DNA of 64,000 bases, taken from Filosporella fistucella. Lineage: Eukaryota > Ascomycota > Leotiomycetes > Helotiales. The notes beneath the pieces are model-generated. The model was not told the origin of the DNA. It made no database searches and saw only the letters and a list, made by a program, of their open reading frames with translations. The position numbers and the translations under genes are program-made. Below, piece by piece: positions 13,482 through 25,348 of the stretch. Numbering within the stretch: position 1 is the first letter of the stretch; every line of letters starts with the position of its first letter. The stretch spans positions 3,302,667 through 3,366,666 of the forward strand of contig JAQJZZ010000011.1 of the NCBI GenBank assembly GCA_030077755.1, read 5' to 3'.

Positions 13482-13899
13482 TTATCCCCCTTTTAGGTCT
13501 AACGTGGTCCCCTATGCTTATATTATAATTAAAATCCCGATGGCTGCCAATAGCCATCCTTTTTAAATATTATGTCTTTTTAATAAAATAATAACGCTTT
13601 AAATAAGGCTTAAAAGAAAAAGAAAGAGCGTATTGCCCTTGCCTTACGCATTAAAAAATCTGCTCGCCTAATTACTCCTTATTCATATTGCCATAGCCTT
13701 ATGCAGCATTATTTCCTAGACCTCTCCATTTCCTAACATTACTCCAAATGCATATATATAAAGCAAAAGCGTTATTGCAATAATGGTAATTATTATAAGG
13801 TTAAGTCCAGTCTTATTTATCGTTTTATATATAATAAAACGGTTCCCCGGAAACCCCTTCCTACTCTTCCCCTAAAACCTATATAGGTTCCGGAGTCCT

Positions 13900-16800
13900 T
13901 AAGGCTATCCCCTAATAACTAGTTTCCCGCCTTTGGGCTCGAGGCTCCCACCTCTATTCCCTTTAATGCTATGGCTTTGCCTAATCTTTTTAATAAGGCC
14001 TTTTAGGTAAATTTAAACTTTATTAATAAAATTTATTAAGGAGTTTAGGATAGCGAAGGTTTAATTTAAGTTCCTATATATTTTCTAAATGTGGATAATC
14101 TTTCCATTTAATTAAATACTTAATTATTTTATTAATTATCTTATAGTCTAAGATTTCCTTTATTTTATATTTGGCGAATAGGTTAATTGATTTAATCTTA
14201 ATATTAAGAGTAAGTAATATTCTTGGTGGTGCTAATTTAAGGAGGGAAATATAAAATACCGGGTATATCTTTATACTCTTAAGTAGCTAAAATTAGTAAT
14301 TTACTAATTCTTTAACTTTAATAATTTTAAATAATCCCAATTTTTTATGGTCTAATTTATTGCTTAATCGCTTTATTTAAATATTATAATGAATTAAGTA
14401 AACTTTATCCCCCTTTTTAAGCGTAAGTTCTATATTACGTCCTTTATTATAATAAGACGCTAATCTTTTCACAAAGAATCATATATCTTTTATGAGTTCC
14501 TAATATAGCGATTTTAATTGGTTTACCTATATAATAGCTTCTTTAGCCATAACTGAAATTGGCTTGGGTATTTTATAAGCTATTAAGTTATAGCCATAAT
14601 TGGCATAAAATAGTGAGACCTAAGTCATTTCCGTGCTTGCACTATTATATGCGAATTATGCGGTGGAAAGCATTTTTACCCAATTATCTTATTAATAATT
14701 CACGTAATACCATAAATATGTTTCTATGGTTTAATTTAGGCGTTTCATTTAACCGTCCGTTTATAGGTAAAATAACGTTAATAATTTATGCTTTATCCCG
14801 AGCAATGCGATGAGTATTATTTAAAATTTCGAAATAAAGAGCTTATTTTAATTTAAAATAATTTCTTTTAATATCCCATAATTAATAATAATAACTTTTA
14901 TAAATATATAAGCCAAATCCTCGGCCATACTTACTTTTAAATATAATATTATATATGTATATTTAATAAGTCTATTTATAATAATAAAAATAAAGTCATA
15001 TACCTTATTTATAATTAGTTCTTTAAAAGAAAGAAGCTTAACCACGAAGTCTTAAGTAATAGACTTCCATAATTATAAAGGCGTTTCCGGTAATTTTAGC
15101 ATACCCTTTAAAGCTTATTAGGAAGACTTATTCCAAATATAAGTATTATATATAATAATGATTTCTTTAACCATTTTCCTTATCCCTAAAAAGTAGTAAT
15201 TCATAGATATTCTCTCTATTATTTTAAAGGTGCCCTAATATTTATAAGCCAATAGGCTATGGTATTTAATAACGAATTCCTTTTTAAGTGCCGGTAATAT
15301 AAATACTTAATTATTATATAATAGGATCCTATCCTTAAGCGTGAATTATCCTTATATAATCGCAATATCCCATTTGCCTTTATCCCTTTAATAATTATTT
15401 CATAGGCGCTCGTCCTAAGGACTTATGCTTAATTTGGCGAGTGCCGCTAATTCCATTTTATTATATATTAAGGATTCTCCTTTTTCCTTAAATATCACGT
15501 ATAAAATATATGTTTTATTTTTGAGATATTCCGGTTTTCGGCTAAGGGCGTTTGCCCTAGCGTTTTCCGTTCCTTTTATATAAGAAATGCGTAAATCAAT
15601 AATAGCCAGAGTCTCTACCCATTATACTTATTATCTATTTAGCTCCTTTATTATAATAAAGTAAACCAAGTTCTTATAATCCATTAATACTTAAATTAGG
15701 TTAGGTGCACCTTTTAAGTATATTCTCCATTTCTTATAAGCATTTATGATTGCCAAAAGTTCCTTATTATAAATCTCATAATTTAGTTCTATTATTAATA
15801 ATTTGCGGGAATGGTAAGCAACTAATTGCTATTTCCTTTACTCATTAGGCTAGCTAAATATAGCTCTAATAGCATAATTGGAAGAGTCCGTTTTAACCCT
15901 AATTAGTAATTAAGGGTTAAAGGTAATTAAGACCAAGGCCTTTATAAATATTTTTTTAAGCTTTATAAAGCTCTTATTAGCTTTATTGCTCTATTTAAAG
16001 GTCAGGTCCTTCTTAATTAACTCGGTTAATAGCGCTATTATATCCGAATATCCTTTAATAAATCTCTTATAATAATTGATGAATCTTAAAAAGGATTATA
16101 CGTCTTTTATATAGGCTAGCTCCTTTTAGTCAAGGACCATTTATACCTTGGCTAAGTCCATTTTAAGTCCATTAATGCTAATAATAAACCCAAGAAAAGT
16201 TACCTCCATTTTATAAAAAAAACACTTTTTTAGCTTAAGTCTAAAATCGATTAACTTAAGTGCTATTAGTATTACTTAAATATCCTTAACGTATTATTAG
16301 GCATTTTTAAAATATATTAATATATTATCCAGGTATATTATATAATATATGTCTAATAAGTGCGAGAGGATATTATTTATAATCCTTTATATAGTGGCTA
16401 GGGCATTAGTTAACTTAAAGGGCATAACCTAATACTTATATAATCCCTATAGCATCCGGAATGCTATTTTCCACTCATTTCCTTTCTTAATCCTAATAAG
16501 GTTAAAGGCTCCCTTTAGGTCAAATTGGGTAAATATTCTTGCCCCTTATAAGCGATTCCTTAGGTTATCCGCCAGTAGTAATAGGAAATGGTCTTTAACT
16601 GTGATTTTATTTAATCCCCTATAATTTATATATAATCTTAAATCCCTTCCTTTCTTAGGTATAAATAATGTTAGGCTTGCTATTAGCGACTTAAATAGTT
16701 ATATAAACCCTTTCTTTAGATTTTTATTAATATATTTCTTAAGCGTCTTTTAGTTTTCTTAAGAAAGCCTATATATGGTTTTAAATAATAGTGTCTTTCC

Positions 16801-19100
16801 TTTTATAATCTCGATCCTATAATCCTATAGTTTGTGTATTAGCAATGCTTTTAGGCCTATTTCATCCTAAAATAGCTTGCTAAACTCTTTATATTCCTTG
16901 GATATTTTATCTAATAGTAAATCTTAAGATAGGTATTTTGGTTCCTTTATAGAAGTAGCGCATGCTTCTTGCTAGCTGAGTTTTAAGTTCTTATATCTAA
17001 CCTATAGCGTCTTATTATATAAGTAATTCTCAAGAATAATTATCCTTGCTTTTTAATTAATAATGGGTCTATGCTATTTTAGCCATAGTATCCCGAGGAT
17101 AATTTAATATTATCTTATCCTTATAATATCAAATTATATTTCTTCCTTATATCCTTCCTTTATTCTTATATGGGTTAATATTATTTGCATATTAACTAAC
17201 CCTCCTCGGTTATTAATTAATAATTTATTAACTATTAATAGTGCATATAGGTCTTTAGCAACCTTAATTAATATATTAATAAGTAATACGGTTTCCGGTA
17301 ATATAAAGTTTCTTATTACTCCGCAATTTATTATTGCTTTAATTAGCTCTTTATATCCCCTTAAATACACGTTTATATATAGCTATTTTTTGCTTGATCT
17401 TCCCGTGGCGCATATCTCGCCTTTAATAATCCTTAACTTCTAGCTAGGGTCTTTTAATACCTTTTAGCTTTTATTTGCTTCGCGGATTTCGGTACTTATA
17501 TATTGGGTCTCGACGTCCATTTATATTCGGGTATTTGGGTTTAAGTATGTGACCTAATATATTATTCTTAAATAAAGTATTAGTCCTATGAATTCCTCCA
17601 CGATTCCTTTGTTATATAACGTTCTTATAGCATTATTTTGCCAAAAACGGTTTTTTGCGTCTTATTTACGCAAGGTCCAATACTCGTAAAGTTGCGGGGC
17701 CAAGGATTTTAATTCCACGAGGCGAATTTAATAAATATTATATGCTTGGTTTTATGCTTTATATTCATAAAAGCTCTATTAAAGTATTCCCTTTTCATTA
17801 ACCTCCATTAGCCTCTAAAATATGCCCTAGGCCGGTCCTCTTAACTCAATCTTAAATAATTCTTTAAATATAACCATTTTATTATTTTTAATTCTTATTA
17901 ATTGCTATTCTCGGCTCTAATAGGTTAGAGTATCCTCTCTTTAGATTACCTCTTATAATTTTCCTATTTAGGGGTCCTCTTAATAAACCTTCTTATAAAG
18001 TTAATACTTGGTAATATATTAATCTTTAAAGTTTATGCGTCAAGTCCCTTTATTAAATGCTTTACGTTTAATTCCTTATTCTTTATTTTAGGCATTAGGC
18101 TTTAATTAAGTATTAATCTTGGCTTTCTTTAACTATTCCTCTATTATTTAATAAATATTAGGCTAACGTTTAATCACGTAAGCTTCCTTTAATTTTATAG
18201 GTACCGGAGTTCTCATAGCTCGGGGCGTTCCCTTTTCCGTGGCATTTAAGGTTTTCCTTCCTTTTTAATTCCCTTTCTTTTCTCCTTTATATGCCAACGC
18301 GACGTGACTAAGGAGTCTATAATTAAAATAGAGTCCTTTTTCTCATTATAACTTTATAACTTTTAATAATAACTTGGATTTCCCTTAATTTCCTTAGGAA
18401 GTAGCATCCAATTCCATTGGGTCTAATTAATGGTTTTCTTACGCTTTCCTTCTTTATTTGCCTAAATTGGCCTAATAACTCCCTTTATTATGTCCCTAAA
18501 ACCGCTACTCTTAATAAAACTCATATATATAATTATTAATTTATATGATATATTTAATTAACGATATTATATCCTAAGGTGGTTTTTTTATATAAGCGAA
18601 TTCCATATTAACATGTGATTTTAGTCCTCGCTTATAATAGCTTATTAGCGCTCTCGTATTTTATTTAATTTAATTGGCATATTTTTAAAAGTCCGTGGAG
18701 TAATTAATAATATTCCTAGTTTATTTTAATGCATATAGGTAGGTTTCCGCTATTTTAATTTTATTAATATCTCCGAATATTCTTTTAATCTCTCTCTTAA
18801 ATTCTCCCCACGTCCTAAACATGTTTTACGTAATTATTATAGCTTTATAGGTATTTAAATATTTAAAGTAGTCTATTAAAAAGGGCTAAACCCATTTTAT
18901 GGCTTTTCCTCAAAGATAGGAAAATGTTTATAAAGCGTAGCTTTTATCCGTAAGGAACTTATTATTATTAAAGTGAATATAGAGCTTCACTTATAATAGG
19001 AAGACCTCTAATTCTTTTCGGTTCTTTATAAAGGTATTTAATAACTTGACCCTAAGTGTTTCTTTTAATTACGCATTAAACTCAATAATGCTTAGGCTGC
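13900..19100 (-). pseudogene. Gypsy gag-pol (minus strand), RIP-degraded
   Basis: Gag lies at about 18100-19100. A retropepsin-like region is at 17134-17370, where the expected D-S/C-G reads N-C-G followed by NFILPE. The reverse transcriptase box reads Y-L-D-N at 16324-16335 (YLDD with the second Asp mutated), followed by ILIYFKN. RNase H follows toward 15600. The integrase core is at 14848-15045, including INRLIKYTYIILYLKVS, of the usual gypsy form V-D-R-L-T-K-Y-A-H-F. The plus-strand ORF at 14559-14813 is a shadow of the integrase C-terminus. Confidence 0.85.
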
Positions 19101-19245
19101 TATTCCTTATAAGGACATTATTATCCATTTTCTCTCTTAATAAGGGTATTCCTATAATATTACTCTTAGGATTAAGTATATTTGCTAGCGCTTTGCCGGA
19201 TATGCTATTTAAGTGAATCGGTATCCCTTAAAAAGGTGCTTAAAG

Positions 19246-19599
19246 TATAACGGTTGCTATATGGGCCAATGCTCATATAATGATTTTAGGTAAGGGATAG
19301 GTATATTATAAAGACGTTTTAATTATAATATTATTAAGTATAAAGAATATTATTTAAAGTTGAGCACGAAGCTCCTATTTAATAGTAAAAGTGCTAGTCT
19401 TATATAAAACCTTTATTCTTAATTGGATCCTAGGATCCCCTAGGGCTGGATCCATAAATCCCCCTTTATTATCTCGCTTATAGGGATTCAGAGATCCATC
19501 ACGTGACCTTTCCCCGTGACTTTCCCTACGCGGTTCTTAGAATTACTAAGAATGGCGTATTCTTGGTTCTGCTCTCGTGATGAGCCCGTGACCGTAACA
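19246..19599 (-). repeat. Gypsy LTR (right, 5' LTR of the minus-strand element)
   Basis: 354 bp. On its internal side (19220-19245) lies GGTATCCCTTAAAAAGGTGCTTAAA, shared with 24966-24990 of the second copy. This is the position of the primer-binding site on the minus strand, though I cannot name the tRNA. Confidence 0.9.
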
Positions 19600-19604
19600 A
19601 GCTA
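19600..19604. repeat. Target-site duplication AGCTA (right)
   Basis: Matches 13123-13127 exactly. Confidence 0.88.
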
Positions 19605-21249
19605 GCTATAGGGGTATAGGTTATTCTAAGCTTAGGCTTCTTAAATAGAGTGGGATCGGCGTTTATAATAGCATTAAAATCGTTTATAATGCTAGATTCG
19701 GGGGCCTTGCGTTTCCTGGTCTTTTTAATAAATAAAGAACTAGCGATAAATGACTTTATAATAGCTTTTCCTTTGCCTTTTCCGGAAGAGATAAGAGAAT
19801 CTTTGGCACTATGGTCTTTTATATTAGGGATAGCGAATATAAAAGCCTTTTTAGCAATAAAAGGACGGGGTAAAATAAGGTAATAGTAATAAGGCTTAAT
19901 TATAACGGGGTTATTAGCATTTAAAAGATATTTAATCTATTATTAATAATTTGGGTAGTTAGCAATAATAGCTTTATTATAGGAAAACTCAGATAAATTA
20001 AAGTTATTATTATTATATTCCTTATTAAGAATAATTAAAATACCATTATTAGGACCGATAAATGAATGGCCGAGATAGCTATAAGCTAATTAGATTTTAA
20101 AGTAAGGTTTAAATATGGCTTTAAATAAGCAAACCTCTATTTATGTAATTTGGGATATAGCGTTAATAAACCATAAAATGCTAAAGAAGTAATTAAAAAG
20201 GGGGCAATATTTGACTCTAGCATTATGCAAAGATTTTAGAATATAACTAGCAGGGTCTAAATTAAAGAATTCAGCATTTTTAATATAGGTAATAATAAAT
20301 TTAATATTAGCCGGAATAATTGGATTACCGGGAAAAGAAGTAGGAGCATTTCCACTAAAAGACTTCTTTTTAAGAGTAATAATAATAAGATTTTGGGTAA
20401 TGGATTGATGACTAATAGCTTTGATAATAATAGGAATAGGAGCTATGCTAGCCTTAACGGATTTAATTATAAGCCAGGCAAGAGCAGGATTAATTAAACC
20501 GTATATAAGGGCAGTAATAATATAATATATAAGGTTAGAGGTAGCGGGCTCATAAGGAGCTATGCTAGATAAAGTGATAAGATCAAGGTATTTAAGAGCA
20601 AATAAATCATTTTAGTGCTTGGGTAAAGATATCCTAATATGCTTAAGGTATATTATAAGAGACTAATTAGGGAAGGGACTATTATAAGTAGGGGAGGGGA
20701 TAATATAAAGAGGCACTTACCTAGCTAACTTAAAAAATTATTAAAAAGAAAAGATTAAAAGGGAACGGGAAAGGATATTTATACTCGGAATAAGATGAAG
20801 ATGAGGCTTGCTATTATATAAAGGCGAATTGCTAAACCTTAAAAAGAAAGGAAAGCAAAAATAAATTATTAATTAAAGTTGAACTTTATAAGCGCCGCAA
20901 AGAGCAAGTACCCGTTAAAGCAGCCTTTATAATAGCACTAGCTTGCTTCTTGCCCTTATTATAAATAGTAGCACACTTCTTTAAGTCCTTAGGGGCTATT
21001 TTTAATTATTTTATTAAGGTCGTGATTAGCGCTAAAAAGTTTTTTTATTAAATAGAAAAACGTTTAAAATAAGGGGTAAAGGCGAATAATTAATTAAAAA
21101 CTAAATTATTTACTCAATGGCTTTTATTAATTATAAGCCGTATGCAATTCACCTTTGGCCAAATCGAATCAATTATTTAAGGATTCTTTTTCTTAAAAAC
21201 TTCTTTTCCTTTTTAACCTTTTTCCCTTTAAACCATATAAGAAAATGGG

Positions 21250-23776
21250 TTATATTATAGCTATAGAGAATGCACTAGACATTTGATCTAAGAGCATTAC
21301 TCTTACCGCTAGCATAATATTTTAAAATGCATAAAAGATAAAGGATTACCTTATAGGTATATTAGAATAAGATAAATATAAGGTTAAGGCAAGTATTCTT
21401 TAAGACATGCTATAATATCATAAAAGGGCATTAGATATAATTAAGGAGATATTCTTATTTATATAAGAGGGAGGAGCTTATTAGACATACATATTTAAGG
21501 ACGAGTTTACTAGCAGGTGGGCATAGGCGCTATTAATTATTAAGGAAAATAAGAAGAGACGGGACTAAACGCATAAGGTAAAGAAGGCTATATATAATAG
21601 GTAAAAGGATAATAATATTATAAAATGGTTAGATAAGATAAATTACTCGCTAAATTTCCTTTACGCATATAGAAAGCTAGCTCGACTTGCCGGTAGCTTA
21701 GAGCAATTAATATGACTAGTGAATATTATAATAATTTAACGTCTCACTAATAAAAAGAAATGGGCCAAGCCAATTAAAGATCTCACGTCTAGTGATTTTA
21801 ATAAAGCATAAAAGATTTGGAATAAAAAGGTAAAAGAAATTTCTTTATAACAAGCATGAGAGCTAGGAATATCCTTTAGCGTTTATGGATTTTTAAAAGA
21901 GATTAGTGCTAAAACAATCAAAAAACCTATCCTAAAAGACCCGATATAGCTAAATAATAATAATGGTAATAGAGAAATTTCACCCCGCCCGGCAAATTAA
22001 AATTTATTAATTCCAAGTGCGAATCTTAAAGGTAGCGGTTAAGCTCTTAAATTTAAAGGAATTCGCATGCTATAAGAGGAAGCGGAGGAATATGATATGG
22101 TTTTAGGACCTATAAATAAGCTAAATAAAAAAGAAATAAATGATATAAAAGAAGAATTAGCGAATAGCAGGAAAGATAATAAGGATATTTAGGCAATAAA
22201 TAGCTAGTGCCGCTATATAAAAGATATTACGGAGGGCTAGAAAATTGCGGTAAAAAAGAAGAGGGCACTTGGAATTATAATTAGGATAAAGCTATTAGCT
22301 AAAATGCATACTTTTAAAAAGGTTTGCTTTTTATATAAGCGGCTTATAGCAAGATAAATTAGGTTTTATATTAAACGCTTGGATTAACCTCTTTTAAACT
22401 ATTAATTAAAATATATATTAGATTATTACTTGGATATCGGAAAACTAAAGATTAATAAGGCGATATATTAATGGTTTCGAGTTATAAGTTAACTATTAAG
22501 ACTTTTTAATAAATTAGGCCCTTATAAGTTCTTTTATAATAAGTAGGGAATCGATTTTGCTTTTAATTAGGAAAAGATATTAAATGCTTAAGACCCCACG
22601 ATTTTTCCTAAATAAAAGGCTAATGGATCCGTTATTACCCTGCTCTTTAATTAGTGATTTTAAAACCCGGAATTAAAGAAATAGATATTAAATAAGTTTA
22701 ATATATACCGCTAGCATCTTTGAGAAATTAATAGTTATAAGAATATTGGCTAGCTAAGAAATATATTTTACTTAATTGCTTAATAGCTAATGCGCTAAGA
22801 TTATGCTTATTATATGCTATATATAGCATTAAGACGTAATACTATATAGCGTTTAATTAGCTACCCTTATTACGCGAAGTATTATATTCCTGGAAATAGT
22901 ACTTATTTTTATTATATCGATTTTAATATATTAGACTTGCTAGCCAAGTAGCGTAGCATATATATAATTTAAGGAATAATATTAATAAATAAAGAGAATG
23001 ATAAGAATTACATATTCTTTTTGCTTAAAATATAGCATAAGCTAAGAGAATAATAGGATCGCGTAATTGCTTGAGAATAGGCTATAAATGGATTTATTTA
23101 TAGGATTATTAACTAGCTTTTTATTAAAGAAAATACCAAAGTTCTAAGATTAGAAAATTAGAGGAACATACCCTATAAGCCAGGAAATGCGCGAATCACA
23201 TTATTATTAATATCCTATAGAGCTATAGGCCCTATTATAAAGGTGCAACATATAATGCTTCCCTGATTTATAGGCATATAAGATAATAAGGAGAATTTAG
23301 AAGTGATTAAGGGAAATACCTAATATATGCTATTTAAGTCATATAGAGATTAGATTACTCTAATAGCTATGCTATCCGGCTTAGCTAATAAATATGGCGT
23401 TATACCCTTTAAATTTCCTATAAGTTTTAAATTAAGGGGTTTAGGGGCCTTATCTAATGCTCTCATATATTATAAACGTTAGAGCTCACTTATAATTTTA
23501 AAGGAAAGGAATATATTATTAGGTAATAATAAGGAAGCTACTTATAGATTTATTATGGAAGGACGTAAGAAAGCTACGCGTGCGGCTTTGGCTTTATATA
23601 AGGATATAATAGAGGAGGAGAAGCGTATATTTAAGGAGAAATCATTTTATTTTCACTTAAAGCGATCTCGTGCTTCTAAAATTCCCATGCTTGAGGTTAA
23701 GCCAAATGTGGATATTTTAAATAAGGGGGTTTTAATAGAGGCCTATAAGGAGGGTCTTTACTTTATAAAGGATTAA
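21250..23776 (+). pseudogene. Unidentified large ORF, possible 2OG-dioxygenase-like C-terminus
   Basis: A plus-strand frame readable over about 2.5 kb with Gln-type stops. The last 73 codons (23555-23776, ending GLYFIKD then TAA) are fully open. At about 22900-23050 it reads STYFYYIDFNILDLLA, then IIQG, then KIQHKLRE. If Y/H changes from RIP are undone in the mind, the H-x-D and downstream His spacing would suit a double-stranded beta-helix Fe(II)/2-oxoglutarate dioxygenase of the PhyH or TET/JBP type. This is inference only. The upstream part (KWLDKINYSL, LYAYRKLARL) is unknown. A purine tract and a 209-bp LTR follow 45-60 bp after the stop, which places the ORF inside an LTR element. Confidence 0.4.
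21976..22000. repeat. Short GC-rich palindrome, copy 6
   Basis: Reads AATTTCACCCCGCCCGGC then AAATTAA. The left arm is well preserved and the right arm shortened. One frame gives NFTPPGKL, like copies 4 and 5. Confidence 0.4.
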
Positions 23777-23819
23777 AACGTGGAAAAGTAAGTCTAAAAT
23801 AATTAAGGGGCAACTATTT

Positions 23820-23830
23820 TTAAGGGGGGA
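23820..23830 (+). other. Polypurine tract
   Basis: TTAAGGGGGGA four bases before the second 209-bp LTR. A run of Gs preceded by As immediately upstream of an LTR start is the normal plus-strand primer of LTR retrotransposons, so 23835-24043 is best read as a 3' LTR of a plus-strand element. Confidence 0.6.
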
Positions 23831-23834
23831 CATA

Positions 23835-24043
23835 TATAATAAGGTTAAGACCCCGTGATTTTAGGTCACGTGTTTTACTAGTAAATAATTTTTCCGCTCT
23901 AGTGCTCACTTTATATATAATATAGCCTAAGCATAACTTAATAATATAATCCTTTTTCTTCTTTTAAATATCACCCTTATTATTTTAGTTATTATATTAT
24001 TTATCATGCACTTAAATGGCATACTTCCTATTCCTTTATAATA
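23835..24043 (+). repeat. 209-bp LTR, copy 2
   Basis: Colinear with 341-549 over its whole length and preceded by a purine tract. To its right lies a gypsy fragment of the opposite orientation, into which the element seems to have inserted. Confidence 0.78.
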
Positions 24044-25347
24044 GCTTAAGGTATTCCTTTTTTTATGGCATTTAAGGTTTTCTTCCCCTTTTAATTCCCC
24101 TTCTTTTCTCCTTTATATATAAATGCGATATAATTAAGGAATCCGCAATTAAAGCAAAGTCCCTTTTCTTAACGATTTTAAAGGACTTTTAAGGAAAGTT
24201 TCTTTCCCTTAAAACCCTTCTTTTTTCCCTTAAGGGTCGCATTTATCTATATAGGATTATAATATTAATTGCATAGCTAATATTATATATTATTTCCTAA
24301 TTTATAAGAGCCTTTCTTTTTTAGCTTTCTCTTATAATTATAATTATTAATCTCTACCGATTTCTTAATTAAGGTTACCAAGTCTATTAGCTTCTTAATA
24401 TATATTAAATTATTCTTAATATTATCCTTTAGGCCTTTATAAAACTAGGAATATAAGGCGTCCCCATTTTAGGCTAATCTTGCTATATATTACTAGAATT
24501 TAATGGCATAATAAGCTATTAACCTCTTTTAGCATAAGCCTTATAGCATCCTATCCGCGGTATTATTCTTATTTATATCCCTAAATACTTATTTAATAAA
24601 TATCCTAAAGTTAATAACTTCCTTAAAAATATTTCTTATAGCTTCTTTGGCTAAAGTAATATAATGCCCTATAATATATTTATTAGCTAAGAAGTCTTAG
24701 AGATATAATTAAAACTAATCTTAAGCTAATCCTTTAAGGAATATAGTAATCCATAAGACTTGTGCTATTTTATAGGTGAAGTCATATTTATTAAAGTATA
24801 TATAAAGTTTATACTAGGCGAGGAACTTATTAAGTCCTCCTTTAATTCCTATAAATTTATTTAGCATATTAACCTTAATTAATCTTTTTATAATAAGTAA
24901 CTTAAGCGCCTCGGGCGCTATTATAATTAATCCTCCTTTAATAAATATATTATCTTAGTGAGTCGGTATCCTTAAAAAAGGTGCTTAAAATATAATAAAT
25001 ATTATATAGGCCAGTGCTTATATAATAATTCTAGGTAAAGGATAAGTATATCATAAAAACATTTTAATTATAATATTATTAAATATAAAGAATATTATTT
25101 AAAGTTAAGCATAAAGCTCCTATTTAATAGCAAAAGTGCTAGTCTTATATAAAACCTTTATTTTTAATTAGATCCCAGGATCCTTTTAGGTTAGATCCAT
25201 AAATCCCCCTTCGCTATCTCGCTTATGGGGATCCAAGGATCCATCACGTGACTACTTCCTCGTGACTTTCCTTAATGCGGTTTTTAGAATTATTAAGAGA
25301 CGGCGTATCCTTTATTCTATTATTGCGGTAATCCCGTGACCGTAATA
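24044..25347 (-). mobile_element. Truncated gypsy copy (gag end plus LTR), minus strand
   Basis: 24060-24170 closely matches 18225-18340 of the complete minus-strand gypsy (ATGGCATTTAAGGTTTTC and following). 24966-25347 matches its primer-site and LTR region. The gag part between is divergent, so this is a related subfamily rather than an identical copy. The pol half is missing: the 209-bp LTR interrupts it on the left. On its right it abuts a RecQ helicase gene fragment, which it apparently split. Confidence 0.72.
24991..25347 (-). repeat. Gypsy LTR, third copy
   Basis: 357 bp, starting TATAATAAA and ending CCGTAATA, colinear with the two 354-bp LTRs of the complete element. The next bases, TTAGG, have no partner visible in the window because the other end of this copy is missing. 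Confidence 0.82.
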
Positions 25348-25348
25348 T

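Larger units (their letters stand above)
13128..19599 (-). mobile_element. Complete RIP-inactivated Ty3/gypsy retrotransposon
   Basis: A 6472-bp element with two 354-bp LTRs (13128-13481 and 19246-19599) and a perfect AGCTA target duplication. The LTRs run from TATAACGG to CCGTAACA (right) or CCATAATA (left), i.e. TG..CA ends. The coding strand is minus: gag next to the right LTR, then protease, reverse transcriptase, RNase H and integrase toward the left. A second, truncated relative lies at 24044-25347. The insertion splits an antisense ORF, so it is younger than its host. Confidence 0.92.
12866..20990 (-). pseudogene. Unidentified antisense ORF split by a gypsy insertion
   Basis: On the minus strand one frame is readable from about 20630 to 19605 and resumes at 13127 to a stop at 12866, once the 13128-19599 element and one AGCTA duplicate are removed. 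A short upstream piece at about 20990-20885 reads APKDLKKCATIYNKGKKQ. The middle contains FPGNPIIPANIKFIITYIK. The C-terminal third is rich in Lys, Ser and Pro (KGKGKAIIKSF, KKTRKRKAPESS), as in a disordered or nucleic-acid-binding tail. Remaining stops are Gln-type TAA. I do not recognise the family. It lies antisense to, and downstream of, a gypsy pol, so it may be an additional ORF of a large retroelement. Confidence 0.45.
341..24043 (+). mobile_element. Possible giant LTR element carrying nested insertions
   Basis: Two 209-bp LTRs in direct orientation bound this interval. Removing the two insertions with clean target duplications (copia 1042-6743 and gypsy 13128-19599) leaves about 11.5 kb. 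The residue reads: LTR, non-coding leader, plus-strand gypsy gag-pol, an internal purine tract, an antisense ORF, a plus-strand ORF, the purine tract TAAGGGGGGA, and LTR. That layout resembles retrotransposons with additional ORFs downstream of pol. Against it, the outer flanks share no target duplication, and the purine tract near 12711 could instead be the 3' end of a separate gypsy element. Treat this as a hypothesis. Confidence 0.4.

Noticed and set aside
14559..14813. Plus-strand 84-codon ORF
   Set aside because: It is the complement of the integrase C-terminal region of the minus-strand gypsy.
21250..23776. Possible Starship captain (DUF3435 tyrosine recombinase) as the source of the cargo-like island
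   Set aside because: I looked for the recombinase signature here and at 48490-52020 and found none; the island edges lack recognisable captain or target motifs.
336..24048. Matching target duplication for the 209-bp LTR pair
   Set aside because: Flanks are TATAT and GCTTA; they cannot be reconciled by C/T or G/A changes alone, so the pair is not proven to be one insertion.
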